The notes beneath the pieces are model-generated. The model worked only from the letters and a program-made list of their open reading frames with translations, made no database searches and was not told where the DNA came from. 38,379 nt of DNA from JAQBGV01 sp032128395. GTDB lineage: Bacteria > Planctomycetota > UBA8108 > UBA1146. Both the position numbers and the translations under genes were made by a program. The stretch lies in assembly GCA_032128395.1 (NCBI GenBank), contig JAQBGV010000114.1, positions 1 to 38,379 of the forward strand. The letters are read 5' to 3'. This document shows, piece after piece, positions 23,866-31,910 of the stretch (within the stretch, counting starts at the first letter, position 1; each line of letters begins with the position of its first letter).

Positions 23866-25598
23866 TGCCGAGTCTCCGAACTGTGGTGATATTCCTCGGG
23901 CACGGGTTGCTCAGCCCACTCCTCGTTCTCTCGCCCTCGTCCCCCCTCTGGGCTGCGGATCCACCTGCGGTCGAGTTCCAGAACGGCATGGTGGTCGCGG
24001 CGGAGCCGCTCGCCGCGGCGGCCGGGGTGTGGGCACTCCAGGAGGGAGGGAACGCGATCGACGCCGCGGTGGCGACCGGATTCGCCCTCGCGGTGACCTA
24101 CCCAGTGGCGGGCAATCTCGGCGGCGGTGGATTCCTCGTCGCTCAGATCCGGGACGCCGGCGGGGAGATTCGGCGGATCGCGCTCGACTTCCGAGAGACC
24201 GCTCCTGCCACGGCGACCGCGGATCTGTACGTTCGGGCCGGAGTGGAAGGGCGCGAAGATGCTTCGACCCTCGGCGCGCTCGCGGCGGGGGTCCCCGGTT
24301 CCGTCGCCGGCCTTCTCACCGCACTCGATCGCTACGGGACGATGCCGCGGGACGTAGTGCTCGCCCCCGCGATCGCGCTCGCCGAAAAGGGCTTCCCGAT
24401 GACCCGTCGCACTGCCCAGTTCCTCGCCTCGTCGGGGACTCGCTCGCAGATGCAGAGGTTCGAATCCACCCGGAGCATCTTCTACCCCGAAGGGAAGCCG
24501 CCCGCCGAAGGGGTCGTGTTCCGTCAACCCGATCTCGCGCGAACCCTGAGCGACATCGCCGAGCAAGGTGCGGACGCGTTCTACCGCGGAGAGGTCGCGG
24601 CGATGATCGTCGCGACCATGAAGCAGCAGAAGGGGATCATCACCCTCGAAGATCTCGCGCGGTATCGAGCGGTCGAACGGACACCGCTCCTCTTCCCCTT
24701 CGCCGGACACACCGTGATCACCATGCCCCCGCCGAGCTCGGGGGGGGTCTGCCTGCAGCAGATGCTCTCCATGGTCGAGAGATTCCCCCTCGGGGAGTTC
24801 GGCCACAACTCATCGGCACACCTGCACATCATCGCGGAAGCGATGCGGCGATCGTTCGCGGACCGCAATCGTTTCCTCGGCGACCCCGACCACGTCACGC
24901 TCCCGCTCGACCGACTGCTCGATCGCGGCTATCTCGCGCAGCGCTCGGCTTCGATCGACCTCGACCATGCCACCGCGAGTGCCGAGCTCGATGCTCCGGC
25001 GGGGTCGACCGAGAGAGAAGAGACGACGCACTATTCGGTCATCGATGCGCTCGGGAACGCGGTGGCGGTCACGACCACCCTGAACGGAGCGTTCGGGAGC
25101 AAGCTCGTCGTCGCCGGGGCCGGATTCCTCTTGAACAACGAGATGGATGACTTCACCTCGGAGCCGGGAAGGCCGAACCTCTACGGACTCGTGCAGGGGG
25201 AGGCCAACGCCATCGCTCCGGGCAAACGTCCCCTCTCTTCGATGACCCCGACGATCCTGGTCGGGCCGGACGATGCGGTGCGGGCGGTCCTCGGGACCCC
25301 CGGAGGGCCGACGATCATCACGAACGTCCTGCAGGTGATCCTCGACCTCGTCGTCTTCGGCCTCTCCCCCCAAGCCGCGGTGAACGCCCCCAAGATCCAC
25401 CACCAGCATCTGCCCGACCGCCTGGAGGTCGAGCGAGAGATTCCAACGGATGTCCGCGCGGGGCTCGCAGCGCGGGGTCATCGGGTGGTCGAGCGCAGCT
25501 GGATCGGCGACGTTCAGCTGATCTTCGTCGACCCGGAGACGAACACTCGCCTCGGGGCGAGCGACCCTCGCGGGGGCGGTGAAGCGGTCGGCTATTGA
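23865..25598 (+). CDS. ggt: Gamma-glutamyltransferase (periplasmic)
   Basis: 577 residues, typical length. Hydrolyses or transfers the gamma-glutamyl group of glutathione and related peptides in the periplasm. A Sec signal peptide covers about residues 1-31 (cleavage near LWA-AD). The large subunit shows VVAAEPLAAAAGVWALQEGGNAIDAAVA and GNLGGGGFLVAQI. The autoprocessing site is ETTHYSV with Thr387 as the expected nucleophile. The small subunit has NGAFGSKLVVAGAGFLLNNEMDDF, KRPLSSMTPTI and GTPGGPTIITNVLQVI, which form the gamma-glutamyl pocket. The residue just before the nucleophile is Glu, where E. coli has Gln. The start is GTG at 23865, one base into the stop of the previous gene, with AAGGAGAAG upstream. 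Co-transcription with glycosylasparaginase suggests joint use of peptides or glycopeptides. Confidence 0.94.
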   Translation: MPSLRTVVIFLGHGLLSPLLVLSPSSPLWAADPPAVEFQNGMVVAAEPLAAAAGVWALQEGGNAIDAAVATGFALAVTYPVAGNLGGGGFLVAQIRDAGGEIRRIALDFRETAPATATADLYVRAGVEGREDASTLGALAAGVPGSVAGLLTALDRYGTMPRDVVLAPAIALAEKGFPMTRRTAQFLASSGTRSQMQRFESTRSIFYPEGKPPAEGVVFRQPDLARTLSDIAEQGADAFYRGEVAAMIVATMKQQKGIITLEDLARYRAVERTPLLFPFAGHTVITMPPPSSGGVCLQQMLSMVERFPLGEFGHNSSAHLHIIAEAMRRSFADRNRFLGDPDHVTLPLDRLLDRGYLAQRSASIDLDHATASAELDAPAGSTEREETTHYSVIDALGNAVAVTTTLNGAFGSKLVVAGAGFLLNNEMDDFTSEPGRPNLYGLVQGEANAIAPGKRPLSSMTPTILVGPDDAVRAVLGTPGGPTIITNVLQVILDLVVFGLSPQAAVNAPKIHHQHLPDRLEVEREIPTDVRAGLAARGHRVVERSWIGDVQLIFVDPETNTRLGASDPRGGGEAVGY

Positions 25599-25994
25599 GT
25601 TCCGAGCGAGTTCGGTGCGACAGTTCTGACTGGATGAAATTACTGATTCATTAACAAACGCATAGTCAAACTTCCCCTCGGGCGCTAACATTCGGAAGCT
25701 CGAAAGAGGGGAACCTATCACACGGAAGAGATCGGACGCGGTTCTGAGACGGGGCGACAGCCGCTGACTCCCGGGGCACGAAGCCCCGCAAGGAACTGTG
25801 TCGTGACCCTTCCACCGACACCCGGGCCATCCCCCGGGATCTCGCGGTGGGAGTGCTCGTCCCCCTGAAAACCAGGATGACCGAGTCGGCGGCGGCAGCC
25901 CGCCCCGGCCGGCGATTCCCCGTGTCTCGTACACGTTGTCGCTACCGGTTTGCTCGTAGTGCCCCACGAGGGGCCCGATCCCGAAGGAGGGAAG
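25599..25994 (+). promoter_or_regulatory. AT-rich promoter region and hairpin-rich leader of the exoprotein gene
   Basis: The segment 25620-25700 is AT-rich compared with its surroundings and is the likely promoter, although no clear -35/-10 pair stands out. The next 300 bases hold a run of simple inverted repeats: TTCCCCTC/GAGGGGAA (25672-25679, 25706-25713); CGGGGC/GCCCCG around ACGAA (25772-25788); CCACCG/CGGTGG (25812-25817, 25845-25850) enclosing CCCGGG/CCCGGG (25821-25838); CGTGT/ACACG (25921-25935); CTCGT/ACGAG (25953-25970). The leader ends in a very strong ribosome site, AAGGAGGG. No coding frame in it looks real. It does not match a riboswitch class that I recognise. Confidence 0.45.
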
Positions 25995-27848
25995 TTGTCC
26001 ACGAACCGCACTGCGCGCACGCTCGTCGTCGCCGCGGCCCTCTTCATGTCTCCGTTCTTGCTCCCGGAACCTGCGTCGGCGCAGACCCAGTCTCTCGCGA
26101 TCGGGAGCGACCTCACCCCAGGGCTCTCCCCGCGCACTCTCCCCGTGACGATGACGAACACCGCGCCGGTCGAGGGATTCGTCCTCGCGGTCATGATCGA
26201 CCCGACCCTCGTCGCGATCGATGACGTCTCCGTCGTCGGATCGATCACCGAGTCGGTCGGTGCGGAGCTGGTCGTCCCCGAGATCCTCGCCGGTCAGGGA
26301 TTCACCCTCGGAGTGGTCCTCGATGCCACGGTTCCGTTCAACGCTCAGACAATTCCGATCGGGACCGGCCAAGAGATCGCGAAGTTCACCGCGCGGCCGA
26401 TCGTGATCGTCGGCGTCCCGACCGACGCGATCTTCGACTTCGTTGACGGGGTCCTCAACAACCCGCCACTCGACAACGTGATCGTCGAGGGGGGCCTCTC
26501 GGTCGGCGCCCCACAGGGCCTCGGTCTCACCGGGGGAGTTCTGACTCTCCTGGTCCCACCGCCGGACAGTCTGAGGATCGAATCGCTCGCGAAGAACTCC
26601 GACGTGACCGGTAGTGTGCGAATCCTCCTGTCGAACTCCTCCGGAGCGGTGCAAGGGTTCGTGCTGGCGATCGCTCACGACCCGGCCGAGCTGACGCTCG
26701 AGGAAATCACGCTCGCGGGAACGGTGACCGCCACGGTCGGCGCCGAGCTGATCGTCGACCAGATCCTCACCGACGGGGGAACCCTCGGGGTGGTCCTCGA
26801 CTTCCAGCCGCCGTTCAACGCCCAGACGATCCCCGTCGGGACCGATCAACACATCGCGACCTTTCGATACTCGTGCGAGAACACGATCATCCTCCCCGCC
26901 CCCCCGTTGGTCAGCGCCCTGACCTTCGTCGACGGCGTGCTCAATTCGCCCCCCCTCGACAACGTGATCGTGGTCAGCGGGCTGAGCATCAACCCGGGGC
27001 TCGTGCACGGCACCTACACCTGCCTCGCGGTGCCGCCCCCACCGGTCGAGAACACGATGTTCTTCTGTGGTCCACCGAACCTGACCGCCTCGAGTCCGAG
27101 CGTGATCCAGGGAGCGATCGGCGAGACGATCGACGTCTGCTTCTACTACAAGGACGTGGACAGCAACATCCAGGGGCTCCAGCTCGCGGTCTGCTTCGAC
27201 TGCAACCTGAACTTCGGCCAGTTCTCGATCGAGGGGTCGATCCTCAACGAAGTCGGCGCGGAGTTCGTCAACTTCAGCGTCGACAACGACCCGAACGACG
27301 GCGATGGCTGCGAATTCGTCGCGGGGATCCTGCTCGATGCATTGCCGCCGTTCAACGGCCAGACCGCGCCGGCGAGCTTCTTCCCGCTGCTCATCGGATG
27401 CGTCGACGTCACGATCGAACCGACCGCGCCTTGTGGCCAGGACCTCCTCATCGAATTCTGCGACGGGGTGGACGCCGACGGAACCGTGGAACTCTTCAAC
27501 ATCGCAGTCATCGACTTCGAGTCGGTCCAGGACTTCCAGATGATGGACTGCATCGTCGAGGTCGTCCCCGAAGTCGTCTTCCAGCGCGGGGACTGCAACA
27601 CGGACGACAAGGTCGACCTCGCCGACGCGGCGACGATCCTCGGCCAACAGTTCTTCGGCGTGTCGGTCGACTGCCCCGACGCGTGCGACGCGAACAACGA
27701 CGGCAAGATCAACCTGGCGGACTCGGTGTTCGTCCTGATGTATCTCTTCCTGGCCGGGGATCCCCCGCCAGCTCCCGGTCCGATCAACCCCGGGCCCGAC
27801 ACGACCGAAGACACACTCCCGACCTGCCAGGCCAACTCGAGCTGCTGA
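25995..27848 (+). CDS. Secreted protein with three cohesin-like repeats and a dockerin-like pair
   Basis: 617 residues, no enzyme domain seen. The signal peptide runs to about residue 31 (LLPEPASAQ). Three similar modules of about 150 residues start near residues 32, 191 and 354. Each has the series ...GFVLAV or GLQLAV, a GAELVV/GAELIV/GAEFVN strand, a GVVLD or GILLD strand, and 'PFNAQTIP' or 'PFNGQTAP'. The first two also share FVDGVLNNPPLDNVIV-type sequence. The third module is cysteine-rich. The C-terminus (about 528-590) is a dockerin-like EF-hand pair, RGDCNTDDKVDLADA and DANNDGKINLADS. The start is TTG at 25995 with AAGGAGGGAAG directly upstream, a near-perfect ribosome site that offsets the weak start codon. 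Probably a surface or extracellular structural or binding protein; the ligand is unknown. Confidence 0.82.
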   Translation: MSTNRTARTLVVAAALFMSPFLLPEPASAQTQSLAIGSDLTPGLSPRTLPVTMTNTAPVEGFVLAVMIDPTLVAIDDVSVVGSITESVGAELVVPEILAGQGFTLGVVLDATVPFNAQTIPIGTGQEIAKFTARPIVIVGVPTDAIFDFVDGVLNNPPLDNVIVEGGLSVGAPQGLGLTGGVLTLLVPPPDSLRIESLAKNSDVTGSVRILLSNSSGAVQGFVLAIAHDPAELTLEEITLAGTVTATVGAELIVDQILTDGGTLGVVLDFQPPFNAQTIPVGTDQHIATFRYSCENTIILPAPPLVSALTFVDGVLNSPPLDNVIVVSGLSINPGLVHGTYTCLAVPPPPVENTMFFCGPPNLTASSPSVIQGAIGETIDVCFYYKDVDSNIQGLQLAVCFDCNLNFGQFSIEGSILNEVGAEFVNFSVDNDPNDGDGCEFVAGILLDALPPFNGQTAPASFFPLLIGCVDVTIEPTAPCGQDLLIEFCDGVDADGTVELFNIAVIDFESVQDFQMMDCIVEVVPEVVFQRGDCNTDDKVDLADAATILGQQFFGVSVDCPDACDANNDGKINLADSVFVLMYLFLAGDPPPAPGPINPGPDTTEDTLPTCQANSSC

Positions 27849-28157
27849 TCGGGAAATGCGACCTGGGAGCGGCCCACGAGGGTGTCGGGCCACTCCCCCT
27901 GAATTTTGGCTTCTCCAAAGCGATGCCCCGACCGGTGCGCGCCCGAGGTGCGGCCCGGCGTCCTACCCGCACGCGGGGGGACGCGACCGCGCCCGCGCGT
28001 TTCAGCCAGTCGCTGCCCCTGGTTCTCAGCACCGGATCGCGTGGATCGCAAGAGCCCCTCCGCCAACCGCGGGGGGGCTTTCTTCTTGTCCCGACCGGGG
28101 CGGGTTCCGGTTCGAGTTCGGGGTCGAGACGGGTAGACTCGCTCCCGGAGGTGGGTG
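27849..28157. other. Gene-free gap after the exoprotein gene
   Basis: 309 bp with no supportable coding region. It contains the intrinsic terminator listed separately at 28053-28086. Nothing else was recognised. Confidence 0.5.
28053..28086 (+). terminator. Rho-independent terminator
   Basis: AGCCCC (28053-28058) pairs with GGGGCT (28074-28079) and is followed at once by the T-rich run TTCTTCTT. It is the best terminator in the window. It would end the transcript of the exoprotein gene (stop 27848) before the hydrolase gene at 28158. Confidence 0.7.
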
Positions 28158-28835
28158 ATGCGCGCTCGGCTTCCGTGCGTCGAGATCGAGACCGGCCCGG
28201 ACCCCACGGCGAGCGTGATCTGGCTCCACGGGCTCGGCGCGGACGGCCACGACTTCGTCCCGATCGTCCCGTTTCTCGGGATCCCCGACGAACTCCCCAT
28301 CCGGTTCGTCTTCCCTCACGCCCCCTCCCAACCGGTGACGATCAACCAGGGCATGGTGATGCCGGCGTGGTACGACATCCTTGAGATCGCCATCGATCGG
28401 CGCTTCGACGAGGAGGGGATCCGCGCGAGCGCCGAGCTCGTCCGCACCCTTCTCGCGGGGGAGCGGGAACGGGGGATCGGGTCGGAACGGACGATCCTCG
28501 CCGGATTCTCCCAGGGAGGCGCGATGGCGGCGTTCGTCGGCCTCCGTCACGAGAACCCGCTCGCCGGAATCCTGATCCTCTCGGCGTACTTGCCGCTCCC
28601 GGAGCTCCTCGCCGAGGAGGCTTCGATCGCCAATCGGGCGACGCCAATCCTATGCTGCCACGGGGAGTGGGACCCCGTCGTTCCGGTCGCCCTCGGGGAA
28701 AAAACCACCCAGCTCCTCGCGGAACGCGGCTACGGGGTCGAGTGGAAGACCTACCCGGCGCAGCACTCCGTACACCCGGAGGAGATCGCGCACGTGGGAG
28801 CGTGGATCGCGCGGGTGCTCGAGGAGAGCACGTAG
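28158..28835 (+). CDS. Carboxylesterase / acyl-protein thioesterase-like alpha/beta hydrolase
   Basis: 225 residues, cytoplasmic (no signal peptide). It belongs to the phospholipase/carboxylesterase family of EstB and eukaryotic acyl-protein thioesterases. Visible landmarks: the oxyanion loop HGLGADG (24-30), the nucleophile Ser118 in GFSQGG, Asp172 in HGEWDPVVP and His203 in YPAQHSVHPEE, giving a complete catalytic triad at the standard spacing. The central MPAWYDI motif is also typical. It hydrolyses short acyl esters or thioesters; the natural substrate is not evident. Start chosen at the ATG at 28158 with GGAGG six bases upstream; a GTG immediately before it (28155) is in frame and possible. 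It precedes the fatty-acid oxidation gene by 129 bp on the same strand. Confidence 0.9.
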   Translation: MRARLPCVEIETGPDPTASVIWLHGLGADGHDFVPIVPFLGIPDELPIRFVFPHAPSQPVTINQGMVMPAWYDILEIAIDRRFDEEGIRASAELVRTLLAGERERGIGSERTILAGFSQGGAMAAFVGLRHENPLAGILILSAYLPLPELLAEEASIANRATPILCCHGEWDPVVPVALGEKTTQLLAERGYGVEWKTYPAQHSVHPEEIAHVGAWIARVLEEST

Positions 28836-28889
28836 GAGCTCCCCAGAAGTTGGGGCGGGCCCCGCTGTGCGGAGCCAGTCCCCCCCCGC

Positions 28890-28895
28890 TACAAT
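28890..28895 (+). promoter_or_regulatory. Possible -10 box of the HAD/crotonase gene
   Basis: TACAAT matches the sigma-70 -10 consensus in five of six positions and lies about 70 bases before the ATG at 28965 in a short gap. No good -35 element is seen at the right distance, so this is tentative. Confidence 0.3.
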
Positions 28896-28964
28896 CCGCC
28901 CCCCGCCGGCAGCGAGCCGGCCTACCCCAAGCCTCTCAGACGACTCCGAACCAGAGGAGAGAAC

Positions 28965-30995
28965 ATGACCTTCTCCATCTTCGGCAGACCGGTCTCGAAG
29001 ATCGCCGTGATCGGCTCCGGCCAGATCGGTCCCGACATCGCCCTGCACTTCTCCAAGGTGTTCGCTCCTCTCGGGGTGCCGATCGTCGTCGTCGATATCT
29101 CCGAGGAAGCCCTCGCCTCCGGCCGGAAGAAACTCGCTCGCAAGGTCGACAAGGGGATCGAGAGCGGCGCGTTCCAACCCGACCTCGGAGCCGCGATGAA
29201 AGAGAACGTCACCTTCACATCGGACTACGAGAACATCCGGGGGGCGGACCTCGTGGTCGAGGCTGCGACCGAGGACCGCGCCCTGAAGGGGCGGATCTTC
29301 GCGCAGATCGCTGATCTGGTCGCAGCGGGAGCGATCCTCGCCTCGAACAGCTCCCACCTCGAACCCGAGGCGATCTTCGAGCCGCTCGCCGATCGCTCGC
29401 GCACCCTGGTCGTGCACTACTTCTTCCCGGCGGAGCGCAATCCCGTCGTCGAGGTGGTTCCCGGAGCCGATTCCGATCCGAAACTCGCGGCCGCGGTCGC
29501 AGACTTCTACGAGGCGATCGGAAAGGTGCCGATCCAGGTCGGGAGCCGCTACGGCTACGCGATCGATCCGATCTTCGAGGGTCTCTTCCTTGCGGCGGCA
29601 CTCCTGGTCGAGGCCGGGGTAGCGACCAGCCGCGAGGTCGACGCGGTGGCGTGCGAAGCGCTCGGCTACACCGTCGGACCCTTCACTGCGATGAACCTCA
29701 CAGGAGGGAACCCGATCACGAACGTCGGACTCGATCACTACACGACGAAGATCCACTCCTGGTACCGGTCTCCCCGCAGCCTGAAGGAGGCGGTGGCGAC
29801 GGGGTCCCCCTGGGAGACTCCGGAGCGCGGCGAGACGGTCGAGGTCGACGACAAGAAGCGCACCCAGATCACCGAAGCGCTGCGCGGCGCGTTCCTCGGG
29901 ATCGCAGGTGAGATCGTCGACAGCGGTATTTCGAACATCTCGGACCTCGACATGGCGGTCGAGATGGCCCTCGACATGCGCGCTCCGTTCCGACTCGCAA
30001 ATCAGCTCGGAGTCGCGGAGGCGCTCCGTCTCGTCAGAGCCTACGCGGCGAGCCATCCGGGCTTCCCGGTCCCCTCCTGCCTGCGGGAGCAAGCGGAGCA
30101 GGGGACCCCGTTCTCGATCCCGACCGTGCTCCGCCGCGACGAAGGGGATGTCGCGGTCGTGACGATCCGCCGCCCGAAGGCGCTCAACGCCCTGAACGCG
30201 GACGCGTTCGAACAGATCGCAAGCCACTTCCGCGCGATCGCAGGAGACCCTGCGATCGTCGGGGCCGTCATCACGGGTTTCGGGGTGAAAGCATTCGTCT
30301 CCGGGGCGGATGTGAGGTTTCTCGCGAAGATCGACTCCCCTGCGATGGGGGAGCAGACCTCGCTCGGCTCGAACGAGGCCCTCCTCGTGGTGGAGAATTG
30401 CGGGAAGCCGGTGATCTGCGCGATGAACGGACTCGCCTTCGGAGGGGGGAACGAGCTCGCGATGGCGTGCACGGCACGCATCGCCCGCAAAGGCCTGAGG
30501 GTGCTCGCGGCGCAGCCTGAGCCGAACCTGGGGATCATCCCCGGGGCCGGCGCGACCCAACGCCTCCCACGCTGGATCGGGATCGAGGCGGCCGCACGGC
30601 TCTTGCGCACCGGCCGGCCGATCTCGGGGTCGGAGGCGCAAAAGCTCGGCTTGATCACCGTCGAATGTGAAGGAACGAACCGCGAGCTGGTCGCGGAAGC
30701 GATCGCGATGGTGCGGCGCGCGTCGAGCGGCGAGAGCCCTCTCGCCGGGATCGTTCGCGGCCCGATCCAAGTGCCCGAAAATCTCCCCGAGGCTGATCTC
30801 GGCCATCTGAGCAGTGCAGTCGACGCGATCCTCGTTCGCGCCATCCTGAACGGGTGCAGGATGCCGCTCGAGGAAGGGCTGCGTTTCGAGGCGAAGATGT
30901 TCGGCGAAGTCTGTGGGACGCGAGACTTTCGTATCGGGGTGACAAACTTCCTCGAGAACGGACCCCGCGCCGCAGCGAAGTTCGTCCACGCGTAG
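28965..30995 (+). CDS. 3-hydroxyacyl-CoA dehydrogenase / enoyl-CoA hydratase fusion (fatty-acid beta-oxidation)
   Basis: 676 residues catalysing two consecutive steps of beta-oxidation. The dehydrogenase half comes first: NAD motif GSGQIG (17-22), NSSHLEP, and the catalytic pair His151 in VVHYFFP and Glu163, 12 residues apart as in known enzymes. Two C-terminal dehydrogenase domains follow to about residue 370. The crotonase half (about 380-580) has AFVSGADVRFLA for the oxyanion hole, GGGNE with one catalytic Glu and QPEPNLGIIPGAGATQRLPR with the second. This order (dehydrogenase, then hydratase) is the reverse of E. coli FadB/FadJ and resembles archaeal and some bacterial fusions. No thiolase gene is adjacent. 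The ATG at 28965 has GAGGAGAG close upstream. The extension after residue 600 (VCGTRDFRIGVTNFLENG) is family-typical and may help bind the partner. Confidence 0.9.
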   Translation: MTFSIFGRPVSKIAVIGSGQIGPDIALHFSKVFAPLGVPIVVVDISEEALASGRKKLARKVDKGIESGAFQPDLGAAMKENVTFTSDYENIRGADLVVEAATEDRALKGRIFAQIADLVAAGAILASNSSHLEPEAIFEPLADRSRTLVVHYFFPAERNPVVEVVPGADSDPKLAAAVADFYEAIGKVPIQVGSRYGYAIDPIFEGLFLAAALLVEAGVATSREVDAVACEALGYTVGPFTAMNLTGGNPITNVGLDHYTTKIHSWYRSPRSLKEAVATGSPWETPERGETVEVDDKKRTQITEALRGAFLGIAGEIVDSGISNISDLDMAVEMALDMRAPFRLANQLGVAEALRLVRAYAASHPGFPVPSCLREQAEQGTPFSIPTVLRRDEGDVAVVTIRRPKALNALNADAFEQIASHFRAIAGDPAIVGAVITGFGVKAFVSGADVRFLAKIDSPAMGEQTSLGSNEALLVVENCGKPVICAMNGLAFGGGNELAMACTARIARKGLRVLAAQPEPNLGIIPGAGATQRLPRWIGIEAAARLLRTGRPISGSEAQKLGLITVECEGTNRELVAEAIAMVRRASSGESPLAGIVRGPIQVPENLPEADLGHLSSAVDAILVRAILNGCRMPLEEGLRFEAKMFGEVCGTRDFRIGVTNFLENGPRAAAKFVHA

Positions 30996-31510
30996 AGCGA
31001 CCCAGGGTCGGCGAGCCACCCCGCGGAGACACTCGGAGTGCCCCGCGCTGGCGCGAAACGGCCTCCGGTGGCCGCAAGGAGCGGTTTCTGGCAAAAAAAA
31101 CCGGGGTTCGCGGTCGACCCACTTCCACGGCCCGCTTGGGGGCCTCCCGTTTGGAGCCCAAAGCTATTGGTGGCAACGATTTAGAGACCGTTTCGAGCGA
31201 GCTGGACCACAGTCCTGCCCGCGCCTCTGGTGGTTGGAATCCTGCCTCAGAGCACCGGAAGAGAGCAGAATCGCCGGAATAGGGGTGTTTCAGGGGAAAG
31301 GGATTCGGGCACAATCTCCGGCCGTCGGCCACCGGAGGCCGGCGACACCGTCCTGCCCCACGGGAGCGTTTCAGTGTCGGCTGCTCGGCTCAGGAGCGCA
31401 CGCGTTTCGCGTGTTCGGACGGGGGAAATGCGGATTCGGCGGGGGAACGGTTTTTCCAGAGCCGAGACGGGCTGGGACCGAGTCGCCACTCACAACGAAA
31501 GGTGAGGGAG
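30996..31510. other. Non-coding stretch upstream of the histone gene
   Basis: 515 bp with no gene that I can support on either strand; the open frames here are composition-driven. It contains an A8 run at about 31091-31098 and a GC-rich palindromic area around 31318-31350 with GGCC and CCGG copies. A long promoter or leader region for the histone gene is the simplest reading; a small RNA cannot be excluded. Confidence 0.4.
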
Positions 31511-31708
31511 ATGGGCAAGAAAGACATGGAGATGCTCATTGTGGGTAGCAAGGCGAAGGCTGCCCTAAAGGAGTTCGAAGTCAACGTTGCGAGTGATGCT
31601 CTCGATGGCCTCAACATGGTGGTTCATTGGTACATCGAGCAGGCGGCGAAACGCGCTACCTCGAACGGCCGCAAGACCGTCCGGAACCACGACTTCCTGG
31701 TGCTCTAG
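31511..31708 (+). CDS. Bacterial histone-fold DNA-binding protein
   Basis: 65 residues forming a single histone fold. The pattern is helix 1 (IVGSKAKAALKEF), a short loop, the long helix 2 (SDALDGLNMVVHWYIEQAAKRATSN), and GRKTV followed by helix 3 (RNHDFLVL). The GRKTV...D arrangement is the loop-2 motif of archaeal histones (GRKTIKAED in HMfB) and of the bacterial histone Bd0055 of Bdellovibrio as I recall it, including the Arg-Asp pair. There is no tail and no HU/IHF-like sequence. It presumably binds DNA as a dimer and contributes to nucleoid organisation. Start taken as the ATG at 31511 with AAAGGTGAGG upstream; an in-frame GTG at 31502 would add three residues. It is monocistronic and convergent with the large regulator gene. 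Confidence 0.82.
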   Translation: MGKKDMEMLIVGSKAKAALKEFEVNVASDALDGLNMVVHWYIEQAAKRATSNGRKTVRNHDFLVL

Positions 31709-31834
31709 AGCGGCGCTCGGGGGATCCGCGGCCCCGACCTCTCGACCACCGGATCCCCGCTCTCGGGGCCGGCGTGGGGGGTCGGGGCCACTTTGCGTTT
31801 CGGCGGAGTGCTCTCTTCGCGGACTCTCCGCACC

Positions 31835-31910
31835 GATGTCCTAGAACTCGATGCCCTAGAACTCGATGTCCTAGAACCCGATGTCCTAGAACCCGATGTC
31901 CTACGAACTC
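31835..31910. repeat. Five tandem copies of a 15-bp unit
   Basis: Units of GATGTCCTAGAACTC: copies at 31835-31849, 31850-31864 (GATGCCCTAGAACTC), 31865-31879 and 31880-31894 (both ending ACCC) and 31895-31910 (one extra base, CTACGAACTC). A degenerate sixth copy may follow. The array fills the end of the gap between the convergent histone and regulator genes and touches the regulator's stop codon (31909-31911). Each unit contains a stop codon (TAG) in one frame on each strand, so it is probably not coding. Confidence 0.92.

Noticed and set aside
25741..25870. Known riboswitch such as c-di-GMP or fluoride class
   Set aside because: Some short strings resemble parts of these consensus sequences, but the conserved core nucleotides and helix order do not fit.
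15474..27848. A true cellulosome
   Set aside because: The dockerin-like pairs are on proteases and structural proteins with cohesin-like domains on the same chains; no glycoside hydrolase or scaffoldin with cellulose-binding modules is present.
24810..27893. Very long open frame on the minus strand (about 1027 codons) opposite ggt and the exoprotein gene
   Set aside because: It is the antisense of two well-supported genes, has Arg/Asp/Glu-rich low-information sequence without motifs and crosses a clear regulatory gap. Such shadows are common at high GC.
30996..31510. tRNA or other known RNA gene in the largest gap
   Set aside because: No cloverleaf with a GTTCRANNC-like T-arm could be found on either strand.
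31835..31910. CRISPR array
   Set aside because: The 15-bp units are directly adjacent without spacers and no cas gene is present.
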